Assembly (NCBI GenBank): GCA_002395525.1
Contig: DGXE01000013.1
Location: 1-12,229, forward strand
DNA from: Ruminococcus sp. UBA4240
GTDB taxonomy: Bacteria > Bacillota > Clostridia > Oscillospirales > Ruminococcaceae
Direction: 5' to 3'
Length of the DNA: 12,229 nucleotides
Part shown: in pieces, positions 6,585 through 12,229 of the stretch
Layout: every line of letters starts with the position of its first letter
How positions within the stretch are numbered: the stretch's first letter is position 1
Made by a program: the position numbers and the translations under genes
The notes under the pieces: generated by a model
Database searches by the model: none
What the model was told of the DNA's origin: nothing
What the model saw: the letters and a program-made list of their open reading frames with translations, nothing else

Positions 6585-7379
6585 TCACAGGGATCTGTAC
6601 TCCGGCTTTCTGTCACGGTAGATGACATAGCGGTCAAAGCCCGCCTTGCACAGTATCTCTCCGCACTCAGGGAACCGTGCCCCCAGATCACTGCTCCTGT
6701 GGGCATCGGAGCCTATGGTGACAAGCTCTCCCCCCAGCTCTCTGTAGCGGCGCAGCACATCGGACACGGGATTTGGCCCTCCCATTCCCCGTGAGAAGCC
6801 CCCGGAGTTGCATTCAAGGGCATGGCCGCCCTCTATGAGCCTGCGGAGTATGGGGTCAATGGCATCCGCATATTTTTCGTAGGAATACTCCAGTCCGTAG
6901 GGACCCCCGTAGCGGGCTATATAGTCAAGGTGCCCCAGGGAATCGTAGCAGTCAAGGGAGGACACGCAGTCATATGTGGCTTCAAAGTATGTAAGGTAGG
7001 CGCCTTTTCCGTATCTGCGGAAGTATTCGGGATAGTAGGGGTCAAGCCCTCCCACGAAATGCACGGAGCCTATCACATAGTCAAAGGGATATTCTGCAAG
7101 CAGGCCTGTAAAGTACTCCGCCAGATGGGTCTGGAGCCCCAGCTCCACTCCTATGCGGATGTCCAGCCGCCCCCTGTACCGCTCCTTCAGGGCTGTCATG
7201 TATTTCCAGTAGGCGGGGACATCAAGCTCAAAGTCCACATCGCTCACCACATCGTGATCAAGGTGATCCGTGAAGCATATGCCCTCAAGCCCCAGCATCA
7301 GCGCCTTTTCCGCCTGGTTTTCGGGGAGCTCCTCGCTGTCCCCGGAAAAGCGGGTGTGGATATGTGAATCCGAATACAT
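6585..7379 (-). CDS. PHP-domain phosphoesterase, histidinol-phosphatase (HisJ) type
   Basis: HisJ-type PHP enzymes remove phosphate from L-histidinol phosphate, the penultimate step of histidine synthesis, using a metal cluster. The 264-residue protein has all the expected metal-ligand motifs in order: HIHTRFSGDS (residues 6-15, H6 and H8), FTDHLDHD (36-43), E79, SVHF with H107, GHLD with H150, and SDAH (224-227). Length matches the family. GAGGAGG lies eight bases before the ATG at 7379, overlapping the stop of the DHHW gene, so translation is probably coupled. No other his gene is in the window. The neighbours are envelope-modification genes, so a different phosphoester substrate is possible. 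The fold is certain. The histidinol-phosphate activity is inferred from family likeness. Confidence 0.9.
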   Translation of the reverse strand: MYSDSHIHTRFSGDSEELPENQAEKALMLGLEGICFTDHLDHDVVSDVDFELDVPAYWKYMTALKERYRGRLDIRIGVELGLQTHLAEYFTGLLAEYPFDYVIGSVHFVGGLDPYYPEYFRRYGKGAYLTYFEATYDCVSSLDCYDSLGHLDYIARYGGPYGLEYSYEKYADAIDPILRRLIEGGHALECNSGGFSRGMGGPNPVSDVLRRYRELGGELVTIGSDAHRSSDLGARFPECGEILCKAGFDRYVIYRDRKPEYRSL

Positions 7380-7392
7380 CAGTTTTTCCTCC

Positions 7393-8898
7393 TCAGGTGC
7401 CCTCGCCTTCGGGTACGGCAGTCTCAGCGGGAGTGTCCTCCCAGTTGCCGTAGGTGCCGTGGTTGTTGTACAGAAGCCCCTCTATGCCGTTTATAAGGGA
7501 ATCCGTATCAGCCGCAAATATGTTGTCAAGGAAGAGAACGTCGGTTATGCCCTGCTCCTTGATGTATTCCACCGCATTCCGCCCGAAGTAGCGTATGTCT
7601 ATTACATATATCTCGTCAAAGTTATCCGTAAGGAAGGGGATGAAGGCATTGCCGTAGCTTTCCTTGAATACGGCGATCTTCCGCCCTGTTTCAAGGTTTG
7701 TGGTGATCTTTGTGTGTACCTTGTCGCCCCCCATGAATACGCCGTAGCTGTTCCCGCCGGATGCCAGCTCATAGAACAGGGAGCCCCTGCCGTTTGAGGA
7801 GAGGGTCTCCGGGTCGAAGTACTCCGTGGAGTATTCCCCGGTGGGCTTGTAGTAGATGAAGGTCTCGGGGGCGTTTTTCAGGGTGAGGTCGTTGGTATAG
7901 CTGTACAGGGAGCCTACAAAGTTCTCCTTGGTGCATACCTCGTAATCCTTGTCTATGTCCTTGCATTCCAGCCCCAGGGCATCGCAGAATGCCTTGTATG
8001 CATAGTATGCGCCCCGCTGTGTCCAGTGGTGATCCGTGCGGAGATAGATGTACTCATCTGTGTGCTTTTCTATCTCGGAATAGGCATCAATGGGGGTTAT
8101 ATCAGCGGTGTAGCTTTCGTATATGTGCTCGATGGCATCCTTTTCTGATGCGCTGTAGGGTGCAAAGCGGGAAGGGAGATAGAACTCAACGGAGGTGGGC
8201 ACCACCATATTGTATATGTTGATGTCATCCCCGAGGGCTTCACGGTATGCGGAGATGACCTGTGCATAGCGTGTGCCTGCGTAGTCATTGCCGCCAAAGA
8301 GCATGACACCCGCATTTTCCCCGTACATCTTCACCCCGTCCACTACGATGCCGTTGTTGGAGAACTCGGCTATGTTGGAAACAGGCTCCTCCGTGGTGGT
8401 CTCAGGGGGAGCGGTGGTCTCCGGAGGCGCAGTGGTCTCTGCGGGAGCGGAGGTGTTCTCCGTTATTTCCTCATCCTCCGGGGGCAGGGTCTCCGTCACG
8501 GCAGCAGTGGTGACCGCAGGCTCTGTTACGGCGGCGGTGGTCTGGGTATTCTCGCCTACCATCTGCACATTCCCGTAGAATGTGGGGGTGGATATGCCCT
8601 TTGCCTTGTTCATCACCGAAACGAACTCCACTATCTGCTCCCTAAAGGGCACCGTGTCGGAGAAATACTTGGTGAATGCAGGGGCAAAGGCACCGCTGAA
8701 ATAGCTCTGCACTGTCAGCTCCGGCCTGTCCGCCAGCTTGCGCCTTTCTATCTCGGACTCCGTGGGCCTTTCCAGGAACAGCAGGCAGAATGCCGTGAAG
8801 AACAGCACACAGGTAAATATTATAATGAATATCACATCAAAGGTCTTTTTCCTGCGGCGGTATTCGGCCTCAGTTCCCTGATGGGTGTTTTTTTGCAT
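7393..8898 (-). CDS. DHHW/AlgX-like SGNH-superfamily membrane protein
   Basis: The 501-residue protein has a short basic cytoplasmic tail, one transmembrane segment (about residues 20-42) and an outward-facing domain. A Thr/Pro/Glu-rich linker (119-172) contains repeated TTAPPE units. The catalytic-type domain carries LRTDHHWTQRG, with the DHHW signature at 289-292. Later comes KESYGNAFIP (412-421), which matches the serine-bearing block of AlgX-like proteins (S414). Relatives of this fold O-acetylate or otherwise decorate surface polysaccharides together with a membrane acyltransferase. The broken AT3 gene directly upstream fits that pairing. The reading frame continues upstream without a stop through the AT3 C-terminal part, to a GTG at 9399 (668 residues). 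The ATG at 8898 is preferred because AAGGAG lies seven bases before it and DHHW proteins start just before their transmembrane segment. Confidence 0.88.
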   Translation of the reverse strand: MQKNTHQGTEAEYRRRKKTFDVIFIIIFTCVLFFTAFCLLFLERPTESEIERRKLADRPELTVQSYFSGAFAPAFTKYFSDTVPFREQIVEFVSVMNKAKGISTPTFYGNVQMVGENTQTTAAVTEPAVTTAAVTETLPPEDEEITENTSAPAETTAPPETTAPPETTTEEPVSNIAEFSNNGIVVDGVKMYGENAGVMLFGGNDYAGTRYAQVISAYREALGDDINIYNMVVPTSVEFYLPSRFAPYSASEKDAIEHIYESYTADITPIDAYSEIEKHTDEYIYLRTDHHWTQRGAYYAYKAFCDALGLECKDIDKDYEVCTKENFVGSLYSYTNDLTLKNAPETFIYYKPTGEYSTEYFDPETLSSNGRGSLFYELASGGNSYGVFMGGDKVHTKITTNLETGRKIAVFKESYGNAFIPFLTDNFDEIYVIDIRYFGRNAVEYIKEQGITDVLFLDNIFAADTDSLINGIEGLLYNNHGTYGNWEDTPAETAVPEGEGT

Positions 8899-9408
8899 AT
8901 GGGATCTCCTTCCCGGGTGTCGGGTCATGCCCTTTTGGCTATGCCCGTTGTTTTTTTTCCTGTCTTCGGCGATACAGAGCAGGATGCATACTGCCAGGAC
9001 CGCTGCTGTAAGCAGACAGCTTTTCAGTATGACTCCTGTTCCCGGATCTTCCTCATAGAATGTTGAAAATCCGGTCAAACGGCATATCACCCATGCTATA
9101 AACACATGATAGACGTATATCAGCAGGGAGTGAGAGCCTGTCCGGCACAGCTCCTTTACCCTCACGCCGGCTGCTTCGATGTGCTTTGATACAATGCCTG
9201 CGCCCCATATCAGAAGGATCGACGCCGCAAGGCAAAGTATCATTGACAGGATCTCGTTTTCCGGGAATGTTCCCCGGTAGTTGTTGACGTTGGGTGCTTT
9301 AAGCATTGACAGGGCAAAGCCTGATACAAGGCTCATGATACCAAGGACCAGCTCCTTCGTGCCCGACAGTGACGGTATAACAAAGAGCCTGTTAGGCACC
9401 GAGCAGCA
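8899..9408 (-). pseudogene. Acyltransferase 3 family, C-terminal part in a shifted frame
   Basis: This stretch continues the AT3 protein that begins at 10012, but one frame further on (+1). The frame is open from 9408, after a TAA at 9409-9411. It encodes about 167 residues with three hydrophobic segments and the late AT3 signature TGSHSLLIYVYHVFIAW, the usual G-x-SL-x-IY-x-x-H pattern near the end of the family. A GTG at 9399 overlaps the TAA that ends the N-terminal part, but it has no ribosome binding site. No stop separates this part from the DHHW gene, so the frame runs straight into it. It is either debris of a broken gene or the middle of an AT3-SGNH fusion whose frame has been shifted. 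Confidence 0.75.
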
Positions 9409-10012
9409 TTACAGCAGCCCGGAAGGGCGTGAGCTGGCTGTTATAGGGGAGAAATATCTTGAACCCTCTCAGTACCCCTGTAACAGCCACAAGTCCGCAG
9501 ACAGCCGCCAGTGTCTTTGCCCGTGACTTCAGCACATGATCAGCTATAAGCAGAAACAGTACACTTGCCAGCATGAGTGCGACAAAAAACCAGAGATCCG
9601 CCAGGAACATATACCGTTTGCCCAGGGAGTAATACTCCCATCCGAAAAAGTCCTGAATGGTGCGATTCCAGATACAGCCGGCAAAATAGTTCCTGAGGCA
9701 TAAAAATGCTTCCTGTATGGTCTCCTCTTTGCTGACTACCAGGACAACAGACCCTGCGAGCCAGAACAGAAGAGAATATTTTAAAAACGGCACCATGAGC
9801 TTTTTGACACGCAGGATGAGCTCCTGAGACAGGCTTCTCTTCCCGGGCTTGTGGAAATATCCGGAATAGAAGAAAAACACGATGACAACCGTGTCAGCAA
9901 GATGAGTAAGCACGGCCTTTGCACCGCAGGGCGCAATAAGATGATAGAGCACCACACATAATATGGCTGCCCCTCTTGCCATATCCACAAAGCCTGTACG
10001 TTTGCCTTCCAT
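9392..10012 (-). CDS. Acyltransferase 3 (AT3) family membrane protein, N-terminal part, frameshifted
   Basis: AT3 proteins move acyl groups across the membrane onto surface polymers. This frame encodes 206 residues starting FVDMARGAAILCVVLYHL, the family's signature with the conserved histidine (H22 from the chosen start). Several transmembrane segments follow, up to FRAAVMLLGA and a TAA. Complete members have about 330-380 residues, so only the first half is here. The second half follows at once in another frame (9408-8899). The switch must lie between 9408 and 9394, where no homopolymer or slippery run is visible. The frame is open to 10114, but the ATG at 10012 has AAAGGAGGAG five bases upstream. 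It follows the sirtuin gene by 28 bases. It may be a true pseudogene, a sequencing error, or a fusion with the DHHW domain. Confidence 0.85.
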   Translation of the reverse strand: MEGKRTGFVDMARGAAILCVVLYHLIAPCGAKAVLTHLADTVVIVFFFYSGYFHKPGKRSLSQELILRVKKLMVPFLKYSLLFWLAGSVVLVVSKEETIQEAFLCLRNYFAGCIWNRTIQDFFGWEYYSLGKRYMFLADLWFFVALMLASVLFLLIADHVLKSRAKTLAAVCGLVAVTGVLRGFKIFLPYNSQLTPFRAAVMLLGA

Positions 10013-10040
10013 TGTTCTCCTCCTTTTGGCATCCGGCAGT

Positions 10041-10859
10041 CTATTCCCCAAGCTCCCGCAGATCTCCCCTGATGATAAGGCTTTTCCCCTGCAGATCCTG
10101 ACCTGTCTCCTCACCCATGATATTCACGGAGCAGTAGAAGGCGTTGGGGAGCTCGTCACACAGGCGGCGGAAATTCATCTTTATCACACCTGCGGTCTCC
10201 ATGCCCGCACCAAGTTCCAGCAGCAGCATCCTTTTCAGGCTGTGGGAGCGCAGGAAGGCATCGTATCGCTCATATTCCGTGCAAAACTTCCCGCACTCGG
10301 CAAAAAAGCCGGAGCTGCGCACCCAGGGCACCATAGCCCCCTTGCACTCGGGGCACAGGGGCACAAGGGATGCATCCGCCCTGCCGTCCCTTACCGATGC
10401 CGCAAGGCACTTTAACACATCCTCTCCGAATGTGATCTCATTGCTGTGGCTGCCGGCGCACTGGAGATACGACATATTGCCGTAGCTCTCAAACACGCAT
10501 TTTGGGTCAAAGCCGTTCCTTACAAGCATACCGTCGGTGTTTGCGGTGATGACAAAGGTGTCCTTCCCCTCGGTGAGGAATCTGAGCGCGCTGTATACGC
10601 CGTATTCATCCCTGCCCTCAAAGCATACGGCATTGGCAAGGGTGGAGATGTAGCCCCAGAACTCGGCTGCGTCCTCAAAGGGGGCGAACATCCCCCTGTA
10701 CGGGTCGGAAAAGCCGTATTTGGAAGCCCACGGGGAGAGAACGCCGGAGATAAGGGCTTTTTCGTCCATGGCGGCAGAGGTGACACCGCCCCCTGCGCCT
10801 ATCAGCAGGGCATCCGCCTCATCTATCATCGATCTCAGAGTATCGGTCATGCTGTTCAT
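10041..10859 (-). CDS. Divergent SIR2-family (class M-like sirtuin) protein
   Basis: Sirtuins use NAD+ to deacylate proteins or ADP-ribosylate them. The 272-residue protein has the NAD-binding GAGGGVTSAA (residues 21-30), the TANTDG block (105-110) and the zinc-type cysteines C134, C169 and C172. It also has LLLELGAGMETAGVIK (212-227), all in family order. The pattern VFESYGNMSYLQC (122-134) resembles the class M sirtuins (SirTM) linked to macrodomains. The residue usually His in sirtuins and Gln in SirTM is Tyr126 by my alignment, and the fourth zinc ligand is unclear (H138 is a candidate). No macrodomain, GcvH-like or lipoate ligase gene is present. The ATG at 10859 is chosen because AAGGAA stands at a suitable distance; upstream ATGs are too close to it. 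It is the first gene of the sirtuin-AT3-DHHW-PHP run. Confidence 0.8.
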   Translation of the reverse strand: MNSMTDTLRSMIDEADALLIGAGGGVTSAAMDEKALISGVLSPWASKYGFSDPYRGMFAPFEDAAEFWGYISTLANAVCFEGRDEYGVYSALRFLTEGKDTFVITANTDGMLVRNGFDPKCVFESYGNMSYLQCAGSHSNEITFGEDVLKCLAASVRDGRADASLVPLCPECKGAMVPWVRSSGFFAECGKFCTEYERYDAFLRSHSLKRMLLLELGAGMETAGVIKMNFRRLCDELPNAFYCSVNIMGEETGQDLQGKSLIIRGDLRELGE

Positions 10860-10888
10860 TATCATACTTCCTTCAAAGGGATGGTTCA

Positions 10889-10904
10889 GTGTCTGCACAG
10901 ACAC
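10889..10904. promoter_or_regulatory. 16-bp palindrome at the sirtuin start site, candidate operator
   Basis: GTGTCTG-CA-CAGACAC is a perfect inverted repeat. It covers the expected transcription start and lies 30 bases before the sirtuin ATG. A dimeric repressor bound here would block the promoter. It does not match the Firmicutes LexA box or other operators I know. In RNA it could also form a 7-bp leader hairpin with a very tight loop. Confidence 0.5.
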
Positions 10905-10909
10905 ACTAT

Positions 10910-10938
10910 ATAATATCACATTGAGGGGCGGCGTGCAA
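10910..10938 (-). promoter_or_regulatory. Probable promoter of the sirtuin operon
   Basis: On the minus strand there is an extended -10 TGATATTAT (TATTAT complement of 10910-10915), with a weak TTGCAC (complement of 10933-10938) 17 bases upstream. Start would fall near 10903, within a 16-bp palindrome. The -35 box matches the consensus poorly, which would suit a regulated promoter. Confidence 0.5.
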
Positions 10939-10947
10939 GGAGAAAAG

Positions 10948-11013
10948 TGCACAATTTATGGCTTGCCATGATAATAGAGCAAAAGCATAGAAAAAATTGT
11001 GCATAATCACAAT
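10948..11013. repeat. CACAAT/ATTGTG inverted repeats between divergent promoters
   Basis: TGCACAATTT (10948-10957) is the exact reverse complement of AAATTGTGCA (10994-11003). The second arm also belongs to a closer palindrome, ATTGTG-N6-CACAAT (10996-11013). The three CACAAT-type half sites lie between the sirtuin promoter and the tRNA-Val promoter and could be regulator sites. The spacing differs by two bases from Rex or CRP-type sites (TTGTG/TGTG-N8). Confidence 0.45.
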
Positions 11014-11044
11014 AGAAATGGGGAGATTTTTTTGAAAAAATCCC

Positions 11045-11073
11045 TTGACAAACAGAAACAGTTGTAGTATAAT
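11045..11073 (+). promoter_or_regulatory. Sigma-A promoter of tRNA-Val
   Basis: TTGACA (11045-11050) and TATAAT (11068-11073) are perfect and 17 bases apart, with start expected near 11080. Directly upstream is an A/T-rich palindrome (GATTTTTT-TG-AAAAAATC, 11025-11042) that could act as an UP element. The promoter is intact although the tRNA it drives is unusual. Confidence 0.92.
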
Positions 11074-11100
11074 AATCAAGTCGCTTGCAAAAAGCGGTAT

Positions 11101-11173
11101 GGAAGTTTAGCTCAGCTGGGAGAGCATCTGCCCTACAAGCAGAGGGTCCGCGGTTCGAATCCGTGAACGCCCA
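11101..11173 (+). tRNA. tRNA-Val (anticodon TAC), aberrant, possibly a pseudo-tRNA
   Basis: The cloverleaf is recognisable: D arm GCTC-AGCTGGGA-GAGC (11110-11125), anticodon stem TCTGC/GCAGA, five-base variable loop, and T arm CGCGG-TTCGAAT-CCGTG (11149-11165). The anticodon TAC is at 11134-11136. Two things are wrong. The loop reads CCTACAA, so position 33, nearly always U, is C. The acceptor strands GGAAGTT (11101-11107) and AACGCCC (11166-11172) mismatch at positions 3-70 (A-C) and 4-69 (A-G). CCA is not encoded; the 3' end continues as CAA. It could be a decaying copy, a recombinant of two tRNA genes, or an element-borne tRNA. Confidence 0.8.
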
Positions 11174-11175
11174 CA

Positions 11176-11214
11176 AAACGAAAAGAGTTGCAAAACTTGC
11201 AACTCTTTTCGTTT
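11176..11214. terminator. 18-bp perfect hairpin after tRNA-Val, likely bidirectional terminator
   Basis: The arms AAACGAAAAGAGTTGCAA (11176-11193) and TTGCAACTCTTTTCGTTT (11197-11214) pair perfectly around a three-base loop, starting two bases after the tRNA. Both strands end the stem in a T-rich run interrupted by CG. It can therefore stop the tRNA transcript from the left and the convergent gene ending at 11292 from the right. The missing clean T tract makes efficiency uncertain. Confidence 0.65.
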
Positions 11215-11239
11215 ACTTGGTTTTGCTACTTTTTACTTT

Positions 11240-11286
11240 TATGCGATAACACACATTATGCGATATACCACATAAAGTATATGCGA
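11240..11286. repeat. Three direct copies of TATGCGA
   Basis: TATGCGA occurs at 11240-11246, 11257-11263 and 11280-11286. The first two are part of a longer identical TTATGCGATA, 17 bases apart. They lie between the tRNA-Val hairpin and the stop codon of the low-GC gene. Short iterated sites beside a tRNA 3' end can be integrase or excisionase arm sites, or regulator sites. No integrase is visible to support this. Confidence 0.5.
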
Positions 11287-11291
11287 AACTC

Positions 11292-12229
11292 TTACAGGTC
11301 GGGGAAAAGCCTTGCGCGCCACATTTTCTCGTTCTCAATATCTTCCTTTGAGTAGGTGACATCCTTACGCTTTCTCAAATCCTTGTTAAGTCGTTGTAAC
11401 CACTTTTTCTCGTAATCAAAGAAAACAGGGAACTGCTGATATTTCTTGTTGAGATCAAAAAAATCCAACGGCATCCAACCATACTGACAAAATGGGTGCG
11501 GGATAGCGAGGTCTTCCGTAACTTTTTCGTCGTATTGACCATCCTTATTCCACTTTGCTTCATTCGCCAAAATCCATGATTTATACCATCGTCTTGTCCA
11601 TTCAAACGAGCTCACGGTAGTTTCTGCCGATTCTTCATACAAGGACCAGATATCCCTATGCTTCAATTCGGCGGCTGTAATAGCTGTAATAGTAAGAGCA
11701 GCCGTACGATATTGCTTACGAAGTGCTGCAATCAACGTTACATTCTGCAACTGCTCCAACAAATATATGTTATCCACATCAAATTCCTTTTTATCATTGA
11801 TATACGCATTGGCTATATCATAAGCCATTTCAGCGTAGTAAAAGGCGGAGTCGTAATCGTTGCAAAAGAGCGAGAACTCGGCTCGCTTGTCAAATAAAGC
11901 GATTCGGAGGGGAATAGATATACTATCTTCACGGGCTTGACGGATACATGTTTCCAAATTGCGTTTGGCATTCTTCTTATCATTTCGCGCCATGTCATAG
12001 GAGATGCAAGTAAGGAGATTCCTAATGCTTCTCTCTTTCATCTCGCCGCCGTCGGATTGGTAACACTGTGCCAAGAAGTGCAGGTTGTCGCGGAGCATAT
12101 CCGTGATTTGCCAGAGTACTTTGGCTTGATGCCTGTTCGGCTTTTTGGCAGCCGTTTGCACACCATAGCAGTAAAGTGTTGCCATTTCTAAGAAATCGGT
12201 TCTTTCTTGCAGCCAAAGCCGATTATGTG
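11292..12229 (-). CDS. Helical-repeat protein of unknown function, N-terminus beyond window
   Basis: I do not recognise a family. The frame is open to the right edge. An internal ATG at 12185 has no ribosome binding site, so the true start is probably outside the window. At least 312 residues are visible, ending at a TAA at 11292. The protein is helical, rich in Tyr, Asp, Lys and aromatic residues, with TPR-like stretches such as YDSAFYYAEMAYDIANAY and RKQYRTAALTITAITAAEL. The last 90 residues are rich in Trp, Phe and Lys. No signal peptide or membrane segment is seen. Base composition differs from the rest: the line 11341-11400 has 24 G/C of 60, while 2221-2280 has 39 of 60. Together with its place just behind an odd tRNA, this suggests horizontally acquired DNA. 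A regulatory or scaffold role is possible but not shown. Confidence 0.7.
   Translation of the reverse strand, partial: HNRLWLQERTDFLEMATLYCYGVQTAAKKPNRHQAKVLWQITDMLRDNLHFLAQCYQSDGGEMKERSIRNLLTCISYDMARNDKKNAKRNLETCIRQAREDSISIPLRIALFDKRAEFSLFCNDYDSAFYYAEMAYDIANAYINDKKEFDVDNIYLLEQLQNVTLIAALRKQYRTAALTITAITAAELKHRDIWSLYEESAETTVSSFEWTRRWYKSWILANEAKWNKDGQYDEKVTEDLAIPHPFCQYGWMPLDFFDLNKKYQQFPVFFDYEKKWLQRLNKDLRKRKDVTYSKEDIENEKMWRARLFPDL

Noticed and set aside
8395..8530. Repetitive stretch in the DHHW gene as a CRISPR-like or mobile repeat
   Set aside because: It encodes the TTAPPE-type Thr/Pro/Glu linker. The repetition follows from low-complexity coding sequence, without spacers.

Overview
The window looks like chromosomal DNA from a clostridial member of the Firmicutes, probably Ruminococcus-like (Oscillospiraceae). 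That placement is inference. It rests on the order SRP RNA - dnaX - ybaB - recR, which is the Bacillus/Clostridia arrangement, on strong AAGGAGG-type ribosome binding sites, on near-perfect TTGACA-N17-TATAAT promoters, and on several small lipoproteins. All protein genes lie on the minus strand. Only one tRNA gene is on the plus strand.

Right to left, in the direction of minus-strand transcription. (1) 12229-11292: an AT-richer helical-repeat gene of unknown function, cut by the window edge. (2) 11214-11045: a plus-strand tRNA-Val gene with a consensus promoter and an 18-bp hairpin directly after it. The tRNA lacks U33 and has two acceptor-stem mismatches. (3) 10938-6585: a probable operon of a divergent sirtuin, a frameshifted membrane acyltransferase (AT3 family), a DHHW/AlgX-like SGNH protein and a PHP-domain histidinol-phosphatase-type enzyme. 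(4) 6527-5368: a monocistronic unit with its own consensus promoter and terminator, encoding an LppM-like lipoprotein that has a transmembrane segment and a C-terminal tail of 11-residue repeats. (5) 5315-188: the housekeeping cluster. SRP RNA and its terminator are followed at once by a TPR-like membrane protein, a CmpB-type (PF06541) membrane protein and a lipoprotein, then dnaX, ybaB and recR. (6) 121-1: a consensus promoter for tRNA-Gln(UUG), which runs off the left edge.

The replication/repair block acts on DNA: DnaX loads the clamp, RecR acts in RecFOR recombination, and YbaB is a nucleoid-associated protein. The SRP RNA serves membrane targeting. The three genes between the SRP RNA and dnaX, and the AT3-DHHW pair, are envelope genes. 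AT3 plus an SGNH-like partner is the usual layout for O-acylation of a surface polymer. No CRISPR array, IS element, integrase or phage gene is visible. The most unusual items are the aberrant tRNA-Val next to low-GC DNA, the broken AT3 gene read in frame into the DHHW gene, and a sirtuin with tyrosine at the catalytic histidine position.
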